Origin: ChocPot-Mid sp043804925 | Lineage (GTDB): Bacteria > Bacteroidota > Ignavibacteria > Kapaibacteriales > UBA2268 | DNA length: 48,747 nt | Assembly: GCA_043804925.1 (NCBI GenBank) | Contig: JAZDIP010000027.1 | Coordinates: 1-48,747, forward strand | Direction of reading: 5' to 3' | Shown here: piece after piece, positions 16,967 through 26,118 of the stretch | Position numbering within the stretch: the stretch's first letter is position 1 | Layout: each line of letters begins with the position of its first letter | Made by a program: the position numbers and the translations under genes | Notes under the pieces: generated by a model | What the model was told of the DNA's origin: nothing | The model's database searches: none | What the model saw: only the letters and a program-made list of their open reading frames with translations

Positions 16967-17923
16967 ATGAAAAAAATTGGGATACTCTACGGAATGGAAA
17001 GTAGTTTCCCTCAAGACCTTGTTGATTCAATCAACACGAGAAGAGCACCCGGAATTAAAGCCGACTTTCTCAGCATAGGCGGCATAAAAATGGATGATAT
17101 GATTGGTTATAACGTAATACTCGACAGAGTTTCACACGAAGTTCCTTTTTATAATTCTGTTTTAAAAATGGCAGTCGTTGAGGGAGTTCGGGTTATAAAC
17201 AATCCGTTTTGGAACAAAGCACATGACAACTTTTTTAATAATGTAATTGCTTCAAAGTTAAAAATCAATGTACCGAAAACAGTGATTTTACCGACGAAAG
17301 AACATCCCACAGGTACAACTTCGGATACTATGAAAAATCTCATGTATCCTTTGAACTGGGATGAAATCTTTGAATATGTGGGTTTTCCTGCCTACATAAA
17401 ACCTAATATTGATAACAGCAGTCATATTTTTTTCAAGGTTTATAATCCGTCTGAGTTCTTTTCAGCATACGACCTGACCGGTAATAATGTCATGTTGCTT
17501 CAGGAAAGTATAGAATACGAAGAATTCTACCGTTGCTATGTCATTGGAACGAAATATGTAATTACAATGAATTATGACCCATCGAAGCCAAGGCATTTGA
17601 GGTTCAGTGCAAAACCTGTTCCGGTAGAGGCAAAGCTGAAAGAACAATTGGAAGAAATGAGCTTGAAAATATGCTCCGCACTCGGATTCGATTTCAATGT
17701 CGTTGAGTTTGCCATCAGAGACGGTTTACCTTATGCAGTTGAATTCATCAATACCGCACCAACTGCGGCAAGAGCTTTTTTGCATGATGACTATTACAAT
17801 GAACTGCTCGAAAATACATCGGACTTTTTGATTGAGCAGGCAAGAAAAAGAAAGTGCAGAGCCAGCCATTACACCTGGTACAAACTTTTGAGCGAGGGCA
17901 AGAAAGGGAAGAAGAAGAAATAA
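16967..17923 (+). CDS. ATP-grasp (RimK-like) ligase-type protein
   Basis: I take ATG 16967 as the start: it has GGGAGG about 8 bases upstream, while the longer frame from 16940 is less natural. The 318-residue protein has the ATP-grasp layout. A pre-ATP-grasp N-terminus comes first (IGILYGMESSFPQDLVDSIN). It is followed by AHDNFFNNVIASKLKINVPKTVILP, FPAYIKPNIDNSSHIFFKVY with the ATP-binding Lys, and LLQESIEYEEFYRCYVIG. VVEFAIRDGLPYAVEFINTAPT carries the metal-binding Glu and Asn. Such enzymes join a carboxylate to an amine using ATP. The substrates cannot be told. The C-terminus EGKKGKKKK is Lys-rich, is encoded by a purine run, and flows into a purine repeat after the stop. Confidence 0.82.
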   Translation: MKKIGILYGMESSFPQDLVDSINTRRAPGIKADFLSIGGIKMDDMIGYNVILDRVSHEVPFYNSVLKMAVVEGVRVINNPFWNKAHDNFFNNVIASKLKINVPKTVILPTKEHPTGTTSDTMKNLMYPLNWDEIFEYVGFPAYIKPNIDNSSHIFFKVYNPSEFFSAYDLTGNNVMLLQESIEYEEFYRCYVIGTKYVITMNYDPSKPRHLRFSAKPVPVEAKLKEQLEEMSLKICSALGFDFNVVEFAIRDGLPYAVEFINTAPTAARAFLHDDYYNELLENTSDFLIEQARKRKCRASHYTWYKLLSEGKKGKKKK

Positions 17924-18087
17924 TTTCTAATTACCAATTACTAATGAAGAAAGGGAGAAGGGAAAAAGGAAAAGGGAAAAAGGAAGTTTAATGTTTGAAA
18001 GTATAATAGTATAAAGTTTAAAGTTTAAAAGTTTGAAAATTTAACCTTTAAATTTGATTTTAAATTTTAAATTGAAAATTTTAAATT
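17924..18087. repeat. Purine array and AT word repeats after the ATP-grasp gene
   Basis: Directly after the stop come TAATTACCAATTACTAAT words, then a purine array (AAGGGAGAAGGGAAAAAGG, 17951-17990), then TTTAAAGTTTAAAAGTTTG and AAATTTTAAATTG words. The 20 bases GGAGAAGGGAAAAAGGAAAA at 17954-17973 recur exactly at 42246-42265 inside the kinase gene. Confidence 0.85.
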
Positions 18088-18092
18088 GTACT

Positions 18093-18290
18093 TACCCCGT
18101 AGGGGTAGAATATTTGTAGCCACGGGTGTCAACCCGTGGAATGGGATTATCCCCGATTTCACAATCCCGGAGGGGTTACATGTTGGTAACATAGCAATTA
18201 TAAACTGTCCCTATCCCGAAGGGATTAAACTATGGTAACAATTTGAACCCCTTCGTTTGTGTTTTCCCGTCAGGGAATAAATTATTGTAA
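18093..18290 (+). repeat. Cluster of small palindromes each followed by GGTAAC
   Basis: There are five short hairpins: TACCCC/GGGGTA (18093-18107), CACGGGT/ACCCGTG (18121-18138), AATCCC/GGGGTT (18163-18177), ATCCC/GGGAT (18213-18225) and TTCCC/GGGAA (18264-18277). The last three are each followed 7-10 bases later by GGTAACA or TGTAACA. The same unit in reverse orientation is at 27425-27452. This is a dispersed REP-like family, about 70 bases before the restriction-modification gene. Confidence 0.8.
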
Positions 18291-18357
18291 CATTTAATAT
18301 TTTTCGTAATTTAATATATTCTAAAACAACAAAACAATAATATTTTTTGGATATAAA

Positions 18358-20163
18358 ATGAAAACTGAAGAACCAAATGACAAATCTTTGTTTGAAAAGA
18401 ACATCCAACGGGGAATTCAAGCAGGAATTATTCAAGTTAATGAAGACGAGAGCAGAATTTCTTATAAATGCTCGAGAGATTATACTACGGGATATAAAAA
18501 TCCAGAGGAAAAAGTAAGAGGTTCGTATTTTACCGATTTGGTCTTGGATTATCAATACCCGAAAGAAAGAATTGATTTTGAGGTTACCGTTCCGAGAAGA
18601 ACACCGGAAGATAGAGCCGATATAGTAATTTTCGAAGATGATGAATTACAGAAAACATATATCGTTGTTGAATGTAAAAAAGACGGAATTTCTGATGCAG
18701 AATTTAAACAGGCAATCGAACAGGCATTTGGAAATGCAAGCGGACTGGAATCAAAATATTTAATAGCTGTTGCCGGTTTGACTAAAAGAGCATTTGAAAG
18801 GGACAGGGAAAGACCACGTGAAAGAGAACAAAATATCATTACTGATATACCTCAAAAATACGGTAAAGTGCCTAAATATAGTTATATCAAAGGAGATTCT
18901 GAAAAAGAACTAAAAATTATTGATAAAGATGCATTAATCAGAACATTATCTAAAGTTCATCAAACAATTTGGCAAGGAGGGAAATTAGGACAAACAGATG
19001 CTTTTGATGAAGTATCGAAATTATTGTTTTGTAAACTACAAGATGAAAAGGAACCTTCAATAACCAAAAGATTAGAGCCATATAAATTTCAAATTGGTAC
19101 TCACGAAAAAGCATTGGAAGTTTTCACACGTATAAATGAAATCTACCTTAAAGCAAAACAAAAAGATGCAGAAGTTTTTCGTGACGATATCCGGCTCGAA
19201 CCTGAAATTGTTTACTCAGTAGTAGGACATATACAAAATATAAACTTTAATGATACCGAACTGGATGTAAAAGGATTCGCATATGAAAGATTCTTAGGTA
19301 GTTATTTTAAAGGAGACAATGGTGAATACATTACCCCCAGAGAAATAATAGATTTTGCAATTAAATTTATTAATCCTCAAACTGATGAAGTTATTTTAGA
19401 CCCTGCTTGCGGTACAGGAGGTTTTCTGTTATGGGCGATGAATCATATTCAATCTTTTGCAAAAGAAGAATATCCAGATGATAAACATAAGTCAGATAGT
19501 CTTTGGAAAAAATTTGCTTCAAATAATTTATATGGAATTGAAATTAGCGAAAAAATTGCTCGTGTTTGTAAAATGAACATGATTATTCATGACGATGGTC
19601 ATTCAAATATTATTAGTACTGATTCACTACAAAATTTAGATAATATAAATACTATTCATCAAAAATTCTCAAAAGGAAAATTTGATATTATCGTAACTAA
19701 TCCTCCTTTCGGTGCTTCTGTAAACGAAAAAGAAAAAGCATATTTAAAAAATTATACTCTCGGTGGGAAAAGGAAAAACCAAAAGACTGAAATCCTTTTT
19801 ATCGAAAGATGTTTCGACTTTTTGAGGGAAAGTGGAAGAATGGCTATTGTGCTTCCCGATGGCATTCTTACAAATTCATCTCTGCAATATGTACGGGACT
19901 ACATAATGGAGAATGCCGAAATTCTCGCTGTAGTTTCACTACCTCAAATCGCTTTTTCGCATTTCGGTGCGGGTGTAAAAAGCTCACTGCTCTTTTTGAG
20001 AAAGAAGGGTAAAAAGGAAACTCTTAGCAATTACAAAATCTTTATGGCAATTGCTGACCATATCGGATATAACGCTACAGGCAGAAAAGACAATCAAAAT
20101 GATTTCATTGCTATTTTGGAAGAATACAAAAGATTTCAGGAAAATCCGGTAAATTTTCAGTAA
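18358..20163 (+). CDS. Restriction-modification protein: HSDR_N nuclease fused to N6-adenine methyltransferase
   Basis: The 601-residue protein joins two activities. Residues 60-150 look like the nuclease domain of type I HsdR: DRADIVIFEDDE, then YIVVECKKDG, giving the D...ExK catalytic pattern. From about 270 comes an N6-adenine methyltransferase of the HsdM type. ERFLGSYFKGDNGEYITPREI is followed by the SAM motif LDPACGTGGFLLWA near 346 and the catalytic NPPFG near 448. No HsdR helicase gene is present, so this is not a normal type I system. It resembles BcgI-like type IIB/IIG enzymes, which cut and methylate with one subunit. The frame ends at TAA just where a specificity region begins; see the next two entries. 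Confidence 0.85.
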   Translation: MKTEEPNDKSLFEKNIQRGIQAGIIQVNEDESRISYKCSRDYTTGYKNPEEKVRGSYFTDLVLDYQYPKERIDFEVTVPRRTPEDRADIVIFEDDELQKTYIVVECKKDGISDAEFKQAIEQAFGNASGLESKYLIAVAGLTKRAFERDRERPREREQNIITDIPQKYGKVPKYSYIKGDSEKELKIIDKDALIRTLSKVHQTIWQGGKLGQTDAFDEVSKLLFCKLQDEKEPSITKRLEPYKFQIGTHEKALEVFTRINEIYLKAKQKDAEVFRDDIRLEPEIVYSVVGHIQNINFNDTELDVKGFAYERFLGSYFKGDNGEYITPREIIDFAIKFINPQTDEVILDPACGTGGFLLWAMNHIQSFAKEEYPDDKHKSDSLWKKFASNNLYGIEISEKIARVCKMNMIIHDDGHSNIISTDSLQNLDNINTIHQKFSKGKFDIIVTNPPFGASVNEKEKAYLKNYTLGGKRKNQKTEILFIERCFDFLRESGRMAIVLPDGILTNSSLQYVRDYIMENAEILAVVSLPQIAFSHFGAGVKSSLLFLRKKGKKETLSNYKIFMAIADHIGYNATGRKDNQNDFIAILEEYKRFQENPVNFQ

Positions 20164-20417
20164 GCCCCGATTGGTCTAATAAAATATTTATTATTAATCG
20201 GGGCGACATTGAGGGTAGGTTTGATTGTTTTTTTTATGAACACAGATATACGAAAATTGAAGCAATTATAAAAAATATTTCGACAAAAAAACTTTCAGAT
20301 TATATTGAAGATATTGCAGGTGGAGCTACACCTGATATAAAACTAAGCGATGAATATTATACTGATAGTGTAGATGGAATCCCCTTTATTAGAGTTCAAA
20401 ATCTATCTCAAGAAGGT
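20164..20417 (+). pseudogene. Frame-broken N-terminal part of the specificity region
   Basis: This stretch codes for the start of target recognition domain 1, but in changing frames. Frame A gives SPDWSNKIFIINRGDIEGRF (to about 20220). Frame B gives DCFFYEHRYTKIEAIIKN (to about 20278). Frame A again gives STKKLSDYIEDIAGGATPD and runs into the open frame at 20418. One base lost from a T run near 20155, one gained near 20220 and one lost near 20279 would restore one frame. The corrected frame would join the upstream nuclease-methyltransferase to the specificity domain without a stop. Confidence 0.75.
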
Positions 20418-21602
20418 TTGATTTTAAGTGATTTGAAATATATTAAAAAATCAGTTCATGAAAATATGTTAAAAAGAAGCCAATTTAATGAAGGTGATTT
20501 ACTTGTTAAAATTACTGGAGTTGGAAGAATGGCAATTTCATGTGTTGTTCCTTATGGTTTTAGTGGAAATATTAATCAACATATCACAAGAATTAAAATA
20601 AAAAATGATAAAAAAGATTTTGAAGTAAGTAGAACAATTGCAGCTTTTTTAAATTCTGATATTGGTGAAATATTGGCTTCGAGAAGGTCAACAGGTGGAA
20701 CACGTCCAGCTTTAGATTATTTAGCTTTAAAATCTATCCCTATTGTTTATAAACCTGAAATCGTAGAAATAATGGACAAGGCATATTCCGAAAAAAAGGA
20801 AAAGGAAGCGAAAGCCCAAGAACTTTTGGATTCAATAGATGATTACGTTCTCGGCGAACTCGGAATTAAAATGCCCGAAGTTGAAAATAAAATGTGCTTT
20901 GCTGTGGATAGTAGTGAGATTGAAAGCAGGATTGATCCGTATTATTATAAGATATATTTTGTAGAATTAGAAAAAAGTTTGACTAAAGGTAAGTTTAAAT
21001 TAATGGAACTAAGTTCAGTTTGTAATTTATTAAATGGTTTTGCATTTCGGAGTAATGATTATGTTGAATTCTCAGAAACATTAAATGTAAGAATGAGTAA
21101 TATTAGACCTAATAATAGTTTTGATCCTGATTATAATCCGAGATATTTACCTAATGAATATTCTGAAATCTATAAAGAATTTTTATTAAATGATGGAGAT
21201 ATTATAATTGCAATGACTGATATGGCATCTGATCCCAAAATACTTGGAGTTCCTACGATTATAAAAAATTCAAATAATAGAAAATTGTTATTAAATCAAA
21301 GAGTTGGGAAACTATTTGATATAAATGAAAAAGTAATAAATTTAAATTATTTAAAGATCATTTTAAGTTCACAATTAATAAAAGGATATTTTAATAGAAT
21401 TGCGGCAAGAGGTGTTCAATTAAACATAAGTAGAGAACAAATCTTATCAGCTAAAATTCCACTTCCACCTTTAGAAATCCAAAATAAAATAGCAGAAGAA
21501 GTGAAAAGTAGGATGGACGAAGCAAAGCAATTGCAAAAAGAAGCAATCGAAAATTTAGAGCAGGCAAAACAGGAAGTTGAACGAATGATTTTTGGAGAGT
21601 AA
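20418..21602 (+). CDS. Type I-like specificity (HsdS) region
   Basis: The open frame of 394 residues starts only at a TTG. It is most likely the C-terminal two-thirds of a specificity domain rather than a full gene. It shows the end of target recognition domain 1 (FNEGDLLVKITGVGRMA, then RSTGGTRPALDYLALKSIPI). A central helical repeat (KAYSEKKEKEAKAQELLDSIDDYVLGELG) comes next. A second target domain follows (LMELSSVCNLLNGFAFRS, LLNDGDIIIAMTDM, RGVQLNISREQILSAKIPLPPLEIQNKIAEEV). A closing coiled helix (DEAKQLQKEAIENLEQAKQEVERMI) ends it. Two target domains predict a bipartite recognition sequence. Its stop is immediately followed by the ATG of a small membrane protein gene. Confidence 0.85.
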   Translation: MILSDLKYIKKSVHENMLKRSQFNEGDLLVKITGVGRMAISCVVPYGFSGNINQHITRIKIKNDKKDFEVSRTIAAFLNSDIGEILASRRSTGGTRPALDYLALKSIPIVYKPEIVEIMDKAYSEKKEKEAKAQELLDSIDDYVLGELGIKMPEVENKMCFAVDSSEIESRIDPYYYKIYFVELEKSLTKGKFKLMELSSVCNLLNGFAFRSNDYVEFSETLNVRMSNIRPNNSFDPDYNPRYLPNEYSEIYKEFLLNDGDIIIAMTDMASDPKILGVPTIIKNSNNRKLLLNQRVGKLFDINEKVINLNYLKIILSSQLIKGYFNRIAARGVQLNISREQILSAKIPLPPLEIQNKIAEEVKSRMDEAKQLQKEAIENLEQAKQEVERMIFGE

Positions 21603-22079
21603 ATGAAATGTAAAACTATTCAAAATTTAACAATATTAATATTAACAATTGTTACTACTATTTGTACAATTTTTGTTACTTGTGTTGTATATGATGAATT
21701 TTACACTGGTGTTGATATATCAGGAACATGGTTAATGTATGATACTGTTAAGAAATCTGCTAATCAACAATGGGTTGATTCAAATTTAAATTTAACATTT
21801 CAGGTAAATTTTATTCAAAATGCTTTTAACATTTCAGGTAGTGGTGACAAAAGGAAAGAAAATGATAGTATTGCTAAATATCATAGCATATTAACGATTG
21901 ATGGTAATATACGAGGTAAAAATATAAGAGCAAAATTTGTTGAAGAAGGTGATAGCGGTAGGATTTCTACTGGATTTTTTTTATGGGAAGTTATTTCGAA
22001 GGATACATTATTAGGCACATTTAATTCCACAGCACGAGAATCAAGTGGTTCCTCAAAATTAGTTCGAAAACCAAAATAA
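21603..22079 (+). CDS. Small membrane-anchored protein next to the R-M locus
   Basis: The 158-residue protein has one N-terminal membrane segment (residues 8-28). The rest lies outside and is probably beta-rich: ISGTWLMYDTVKK, NLTFQVNFIQNAFNISGSG, LTIDGNIRGKNIRAKFVEEG, GTFNSTARESSGSSKLVRK. That pattern, with DISGTW near the start, is like small lipocalin-type domains, but I cannot place it in a family. The ATG directly follows the stop of the specificity gene, so it is probably cotranscribed. It may be an accessory gene of the locus or a passenger. Confidence 0.65.
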   Translation: MKCKTIQNLTILILTIVTTICTIFVTCVVYDEFYTGVDISGTWLMYDTVKKSANQQWVDSNLNLTFQVNFIQNAFNISGSGDKRKENDSIAKYHSILTIDGNIRGKNIRAKFVEEGDSGRISTGFFLWEVISKDTLLGTFNSTARESSGSSKLVRKPK

Positions 22080-22719
22080 CTTGATATTCTCCCGTCTAAA
22101 AAAATTAAAAAACTTTGCGAAACTTTGCGAAAACTTCGTTCCCTTTGCGTTTAAATTCTTCTCCCGTCTGCGAAACGTAGTAAAAATAATTTCGAAATCG
22201 TTTTAAAATGCTTTTCTTGTGATTTGAAGCCCCAACCCCTAATTTTGTCCTCTCGTTCTTTGCAAATAAATTTCGGTTCGCGGTTTTCGGTTCACGGTTC
22301 ACGAAAATAAAAAAATCTACGCAAAATGCGACATTTTCAAAATCCATCGAATCAAACAATTGAAAAAAAAGAGCTTAGCATAATTCAATTTTGTCGCAAG
22401 CATCACAGGAAGCACCGACAAGCACGACAAATCGAAAAACTAAAAATTGCGGTGAATTTGGTGAAACTAACTTTTTTCAGCCCGATAATTCCTTGAATGA
22501 TAACGAATTACAAAATCCCTGAATTTCACCTCACGAGGAAATAACTATTCATGTCAAGCTGAAAATCAGTAAAATCATTTCAATCAGCTTAATCAGTGGT
22601 TCAGACATTTGCCTTTGCGAAACTCTGCGAAAACTTTCTTCCCTTTGCGTTTAATTTCTTCTGTCCTTCCGTCCTTCGGTCTTTCCGTCCTTCGGTTTTT
22701 CCGTCCTCCCGTCTTTCCG
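22080..22719. repeat. 640-base intergenic region of mixed word repeats
   Basis: No convincing gene is present. CTTTGCGAAACTTTGCGAAA with CCCTTTGCGTTTAAATTCTT occurs at about 22111-22160, and a second copy (TTTGCGAAACTCTGCGAAAA, CCCTTTGCGTTTAATTTCTT) at about 22612-22652. GGTTCGCGGTTTTCGGTTCACGG words lie near 22275, and AATCAGTAAAATCATTTCAATCAGC words near 22565. From about 22652 it becomes a TCCGTCCTTCGG-type pyrimidine array that continues into the 3' end of the MFS gene. Confidence 0.75.
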
Positions 22720-22738
22720 TCATTCTGTCTTTCTTTCT
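22652..22738. repeat. Pyrimidine tandem array overlapping the MFS stop codon
   Basis: CTGTCCTTCCGTCCTTCGGT-type units (8 bases, CYGTCYTT) run through the TGA stop (22720-22722) of the MFS gene into its last codons, read on the minus strand as ERKTE. It is the same family as 15813-15965. Confidence 0.85.
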
Positions 22739-23895
22739 ACAGTTTTCAATAAAAATATTGCAATAAAAAGCATCATAACTGCAACAATTCCACCCAAATC
22801 GTAAGCACCTGCTAATCCCCATATAGCATATACCGGAACAATAATAAGCGGACCTAAGGTTTGACCAAGACGAAAAATCATCCCGTTAACTGACATAATT
22901 GCGGCTCTTTGATTCATCGGTGCTAAGCCGGCAAGCAATGATTGTAAACTTGGTAGATTTGTGCCTTGTGCGAATCCAAATAATATAGCCGGGAAAATTA
23001 GTTGCCAGACTTCAGTTACAAAAGGAATGCTGACCATCGAGAAAAAATACAGAAAACATGATGTTACTATCAGCTTCTTCTCAGAGAATCTTCGGGTGAG
23101 TCTTCCTATTTGCGAGGATATGCTTAATGATGCAAACGAAGCGAATGACATGATTATCCCAATTATATATGGCGGCTGGCTAAAAGTTTCTTCTATTAGA
23201 AATGGAAGATAAGTAAGGTAAGGACCATATAAAATCACAAAGGTCAAAAGACTAAGTAAAAACAGACCATAAATGTTTTTATTATGCAAAGTAGCCAAAG
23301 TGGTTTTAAAATAATCTTTCAATGTTTGTTCATTCTTTGGTTCCGGATTATGAAGTGCATATACAACCAGCATTCCGACCAAAACTGCAAGAGAAGGAAG
23401 TAAAAACGGATAGTACCACCCTATAGTTGCCAATGCACCGCCGATAATAGGATAGCTTGCCGTTCCCACACTTAAAACCGAAGCATTGTAACCCATTGCT
23501 GTTGGACGGTCATTTCCCTTGAAAATATCGCCTATTAATGTTACATTGATTGAACCTAAAGCCGCAGCACCGGAACCTTGAATGAAACGAAGAACTACCA
23601 TCCATTCAAAGTTGTGTATAAAAAAACATGCTGTCCCTGCAATAGCAAATAGAAATAACGATGGCACTAAAATCCTTTTTCTTCCATATCTGTCTGCAAG
23701 AATACCAAGGACAGGAGTTAAAAAAATTCCGGGAAGTGTAAATGCCGTTATCAACAGTCCGACTTCTTTTGGAGTGATATGCAAAGCTCTTGCTATGCCG
23801 GGGAATGCAGGTGTTAAACTCGCAACTCCCATTATACTAATTAAAGTGATTGAATATATTATTAATAAAGTCCGATGTAAAAAAAGTTTTGCCAT
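22720..23895 (-). CDS. MFS transporter (12-TM drug/sugar efflux type)
   Basis: The protein of 391 residues (ATG at 23895; the longer frame begins with TTG) has about 12 hydrophobic segments and the MFS signature GILADRYGRKRIL after the second segment (near residue 63). A second loop with RLTRRFSEKKLI near residue 260 separates the halves. VLRFIQGSGAAALGSINVTLIGDIF near residue 105 is typical of proton-driven efflux proteins of the Bcr/TetA/AraJ kind. The substrate is not predictable. The final residues VERKTE come from an 8-base repeat that spans the stop codon. Confidence 0.88.
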   Translation of the reverse strand: MAKLFLHRTLLIIYSITLISIMGVASLTPAFPGIARALHITPKEVGLLITAFTLPGIFLTPVLGILADRYGRKRILVPSLFLFAIAGTACFFIHNFEWMVVLRFIQGSGAAALGSINVTLIGDIFKGNDRPTAMGYNASVLSVGTASYPIIGGALATIGWYYPFLLPSLAVLVGMLVVYALHNPEPKNEQTLKDYFKTTLATLHNKNIYGLFLLSLLTFVILYGPYLTYLPFLIEETFSQPPYIIGIIMSFASFASLSISSQIGRLTRRFSEKKLIVTSCFLYFFSMVSIPFVTEVWQLIFPAILFGFAQGTNLPSLQSLLAGLAPMNQRAAIMSVNGMIFRLGQTLGPLIIVPVYAIWGLAGAYDLGGIVAVMMLFIAIFLLKTVERKTE

Positions 23896-23958
23896 ATACA
23901 AATTTATAAAATTAAATTTTCAATTTGTCAAATTACAAAAAAATGTTTCCTGAAATTT

Positions 23959-25989
23959 TCAATTGTTAATATTTTTCAGTTTTTCTTCGAACTCACTTAA
24001 ATCATTTATCGGATATTCACAGGAGAAATTCTTACAAAGATATACTGTCGGCTTGCCATCCAACATTTTCATGTCTTTTGTATACGATGCCAGAACGGAA
24101 AGAGCTTCCTTGTTATCCTCTGTTTTCAAAATTATAAAAGCATTCTGCAACATATATTTGTTTAAAATACCTATAAACGGCTTAATGTCTGCATTGCTTT
24201 TTGAAACAAATACTATCTCAACTGATGAATTAATATAAGAAGAAAAAACGCACAAAAACTGAGTATATGCCACTGGATATGATTTGACCTGATAGGAAAA
24301 TTCGTCAATTTGTTTCTTGATATATTCAGTATATCTTATATTACCTGTTAGTTTAGAAATCCTAACCAAATTTGAAAGTTGTGCTGAGTTTCCAGATGGT
24401 ATGGCACCGTCATAGATTTCTTTTTTTCTTACGATTAAATCCTCTGCAAAGTCGGGAGTAAAGAAATATCCACCTGAAGAATTATCCCAAAAATGATTGA
24501 ATAATATTTCCTGAATTTCAACAGCTTCCACCAGATATTTGATTTTAAAAGTAGCATTATATAGTTCAAGCAATCCCCAAGTATAAAAAGCATAATCGTC
24601 AAGATTTCCCGTTATTGTATTTTGATATGAATGAAGGAGCATACCTTTTTCATCCTTCATGTATTTCCTTAGAAAATCATGATTCTTAATTGCAATATCA
24701 ACAAAATTTTGTTCCTTAAAGACCTTTCCTGCATAAGCATAAGCGGACATCATCAAGCCGTTCCAATCAGTTAAAATCTTTTCATCTTTGAAAGGATGAA
24801 TTCGTTTTTCTCTTTCTTCAAATAAAATTCTCCTGATTTTCTCAATTTTTACCTTTAATTCTTCTTTGCTAATGCCGAGTTCCGAAGCCATTTCTTCAAG
24901 TGAATTTGTTAAATGTAAAATATTCTGTCCTGTATATTTGCCAGTTCTTTCATCATGAAAATTTCCATCCTCTTTTATTGAAAAAACTTTTTCTGCTATT
25001 TCAAAATCCTCTTTCAATATTTCACCGAGTTCTTGTGTATTCCATAAATAAAACTTCCCTTCCTCTCCATCGCTGTCAGCATCCTCGGCACAATAAAAAC
25101 CACCATCAACTGATGTCAATTCTCTTTCAACATAGCTGAGTATCTCGTAAACTTTTTGCCTGAATTCATCATTATTTGTATTCTGCCATGCTTCAGTATA
25201 AGCAATAGCCAGCAATGCCTGGTCATAAAGCATTTTTTCAAAATGGGGAACAAGCCAAACCCTGTCTGTTGAGTACCTGTGAAATCCAAAACCAATTTGG
25301 TCATATATGCCGCCCATTCCCATTTTAGACAAAGTATTCTCTGACATTTTCAATGAGTTCACATTCTTTGCACTTTGAGAATACTTCATCAAAAAAATTA
25401 AATTATGTGATACCGGGAATTTTGGACTGCTCCCAAAACCACCATAATTCTCATCATAATTTTCTTCGAGCATTTGATAAGCACTATCTAAAAAATCTGC
25501 ACTTAATTCGGATGATGTTGCATGTTTACTGTGTTTAATTCTTTCTAACATATCATCAGCAGAAATCAGAAGGTCATTTTTCCGGGTTTCCCATAGCTCC
25601 TTGATTTTCGGAATTAATTCTCTCATTCCAATTCTGTTGGCAACACTATCTTTCGGAAAATATGTCCCGGCAAAAAATGGTTTCTTATCTGGAGTCATTA
25701 TAACAGTTAGGGGCCAGCCGCCGCCACCTGTCAGCATTTGGCATACTTGCATGTAAACGGAATCTATATCAGGCCTTTCCTCACGGTCAACTTTTATATT
25801 TACAAAAGCATCATTCATCATTTCAGCAATTTCACTATCTTCAAAAGATTCATGTGCCATCACATGACACCAGTGACATGTTGAATATCCTATTGATAGG
25901 AATATTGGTTTGTTTTCTCTTTCAGCTAATTCAAATGCTTCCCTGCCCCATGGAAACCAGTTTACTGGATTGAAAACATGTTGCAACAA
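23959..25989 (-). CDS. DUF255/thioredoxin-domain protein (YyaL/SSP411 family)
   Basis: The family has an N-terminal thioredoxin-like DUF255 domain and a C-terminal (alpha/alpha)6-barrel like glucosamine epimerases. Seen here are VNWFPWGREAFELAERENKPIFLS, the redox-like motif CHWCHVM near residue 37 and NIKVDREERPDIDSVYM. GGGGWPLTVIMTPD, FEKMLYDQALL, FYCAEDADSDGEEGKFYLW and LTDWNGLMMSAYA follow. The open frame starts only at TTG 25989. The DNA upstream still codes for the conserved NKLINEKNPYLLQH in frame. It then meets a run of nine A behind an ATG (26047-26045, minus strand) that is one base out of frame. The true start is probably that ATG. Confidence 0.88.
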   Translation of the reverse strand: MLQHVFNPVNWFPWGREAFELAERENKPIFLSIGYSTCHWCHVMAHESFEDSEIAEMMNDAFVNIKVDREERPDIDSVYMQVCQMLTGGGGWPLTVIMTPDKKPFFAGTYFPKDSVANRIGMRELIPKIKELWETRKNDLLISADDMLERIKHSKHATSSELSADFLDSAYQMLEENYDENYGGFGSSPKFPVSHNLIFLMKYSQSAKNVNSLKMSENTLSKMGMGGIYDQIGFGFHRYSTDRVWLVPHFEKMLYDQALLAIAYTEAWQNTNNDEFRQKVYEILSYVERELTSVDGGFYCAEDADSDGEEGKFYLWNTQELGEILKEDFEIAEKVFSIKEDGNFHDERTGKYTGQNILHLTNSLEEMASELGISKEELKVKIEKIRRILFEEREKRIHPFKDEKILTDWNGLMMSAYAYAGKVFKEQNFVDIAIKNHDFLRKYMKDEKGMLLHSYQNTITGNLDDYAFYTWGLLELYNATFKIKYLVEAVEIQEILFNHFWDNSSGGYFFTPDFAEDLIVRKKEIYDGAIPSGNSAQLSNLVRISKLTGNIRYTEYIKKQIDEFSYQVKSYPVAYTQFLCVFSSYINSSVEIVFVSKSNADIKPFIGILNKYMLQNAFIILKTEDNKEALSVLASYTKDMKMLDGKPTVYLCKNFSCEYPINDLSEFEEKLKNINN

Positions 25990-26035
25990 ATAAGGATTTT
26001 TCTCGTTAATTAATTTGTTTGTTTTTTGATTTATA

Positions 26036-26047
26036 TTTTTTTTTCAT
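26036..26047 (-). other. Probable true start of the DUF255 gene with A9 run out of frame
   Basis: On the minus strand, ATG at 26047-26045 is followed by nine A. With ten (or seven) A the frame would read MKKKNINQKTNKLINEKNPY and join the conserved DUF255 N-terminus. As written, it is shifted by one base. This is either a homopolymer length error or a slippage switch at codons 2-4. Confidence 0.7.
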
Positions 26048-26118
26048 ATATTTATTTATAGTTGATTAAAAAAACTTTATTTATTAACGAATGGATTTAA
26101 AATTATTTGGATGGAGAA

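Noticed and set aside
18093..18290. Regularly spaced palindromes, considered as a CRISPR array or multiple terminators
   Set aside because: The repeats differ in sequence and length, the spacers are only 7-35 bases and irregular, and no T runs follow the stems. A REP-like family fits better.
18358..21602. Reading the locus as an ordinary type I system (hsdR, hsdM, hsdS)
   Set aside because: No helicase-bearing HsdR gene is seen; the only nuclease-like domain is fused to the methyltransferase itself.
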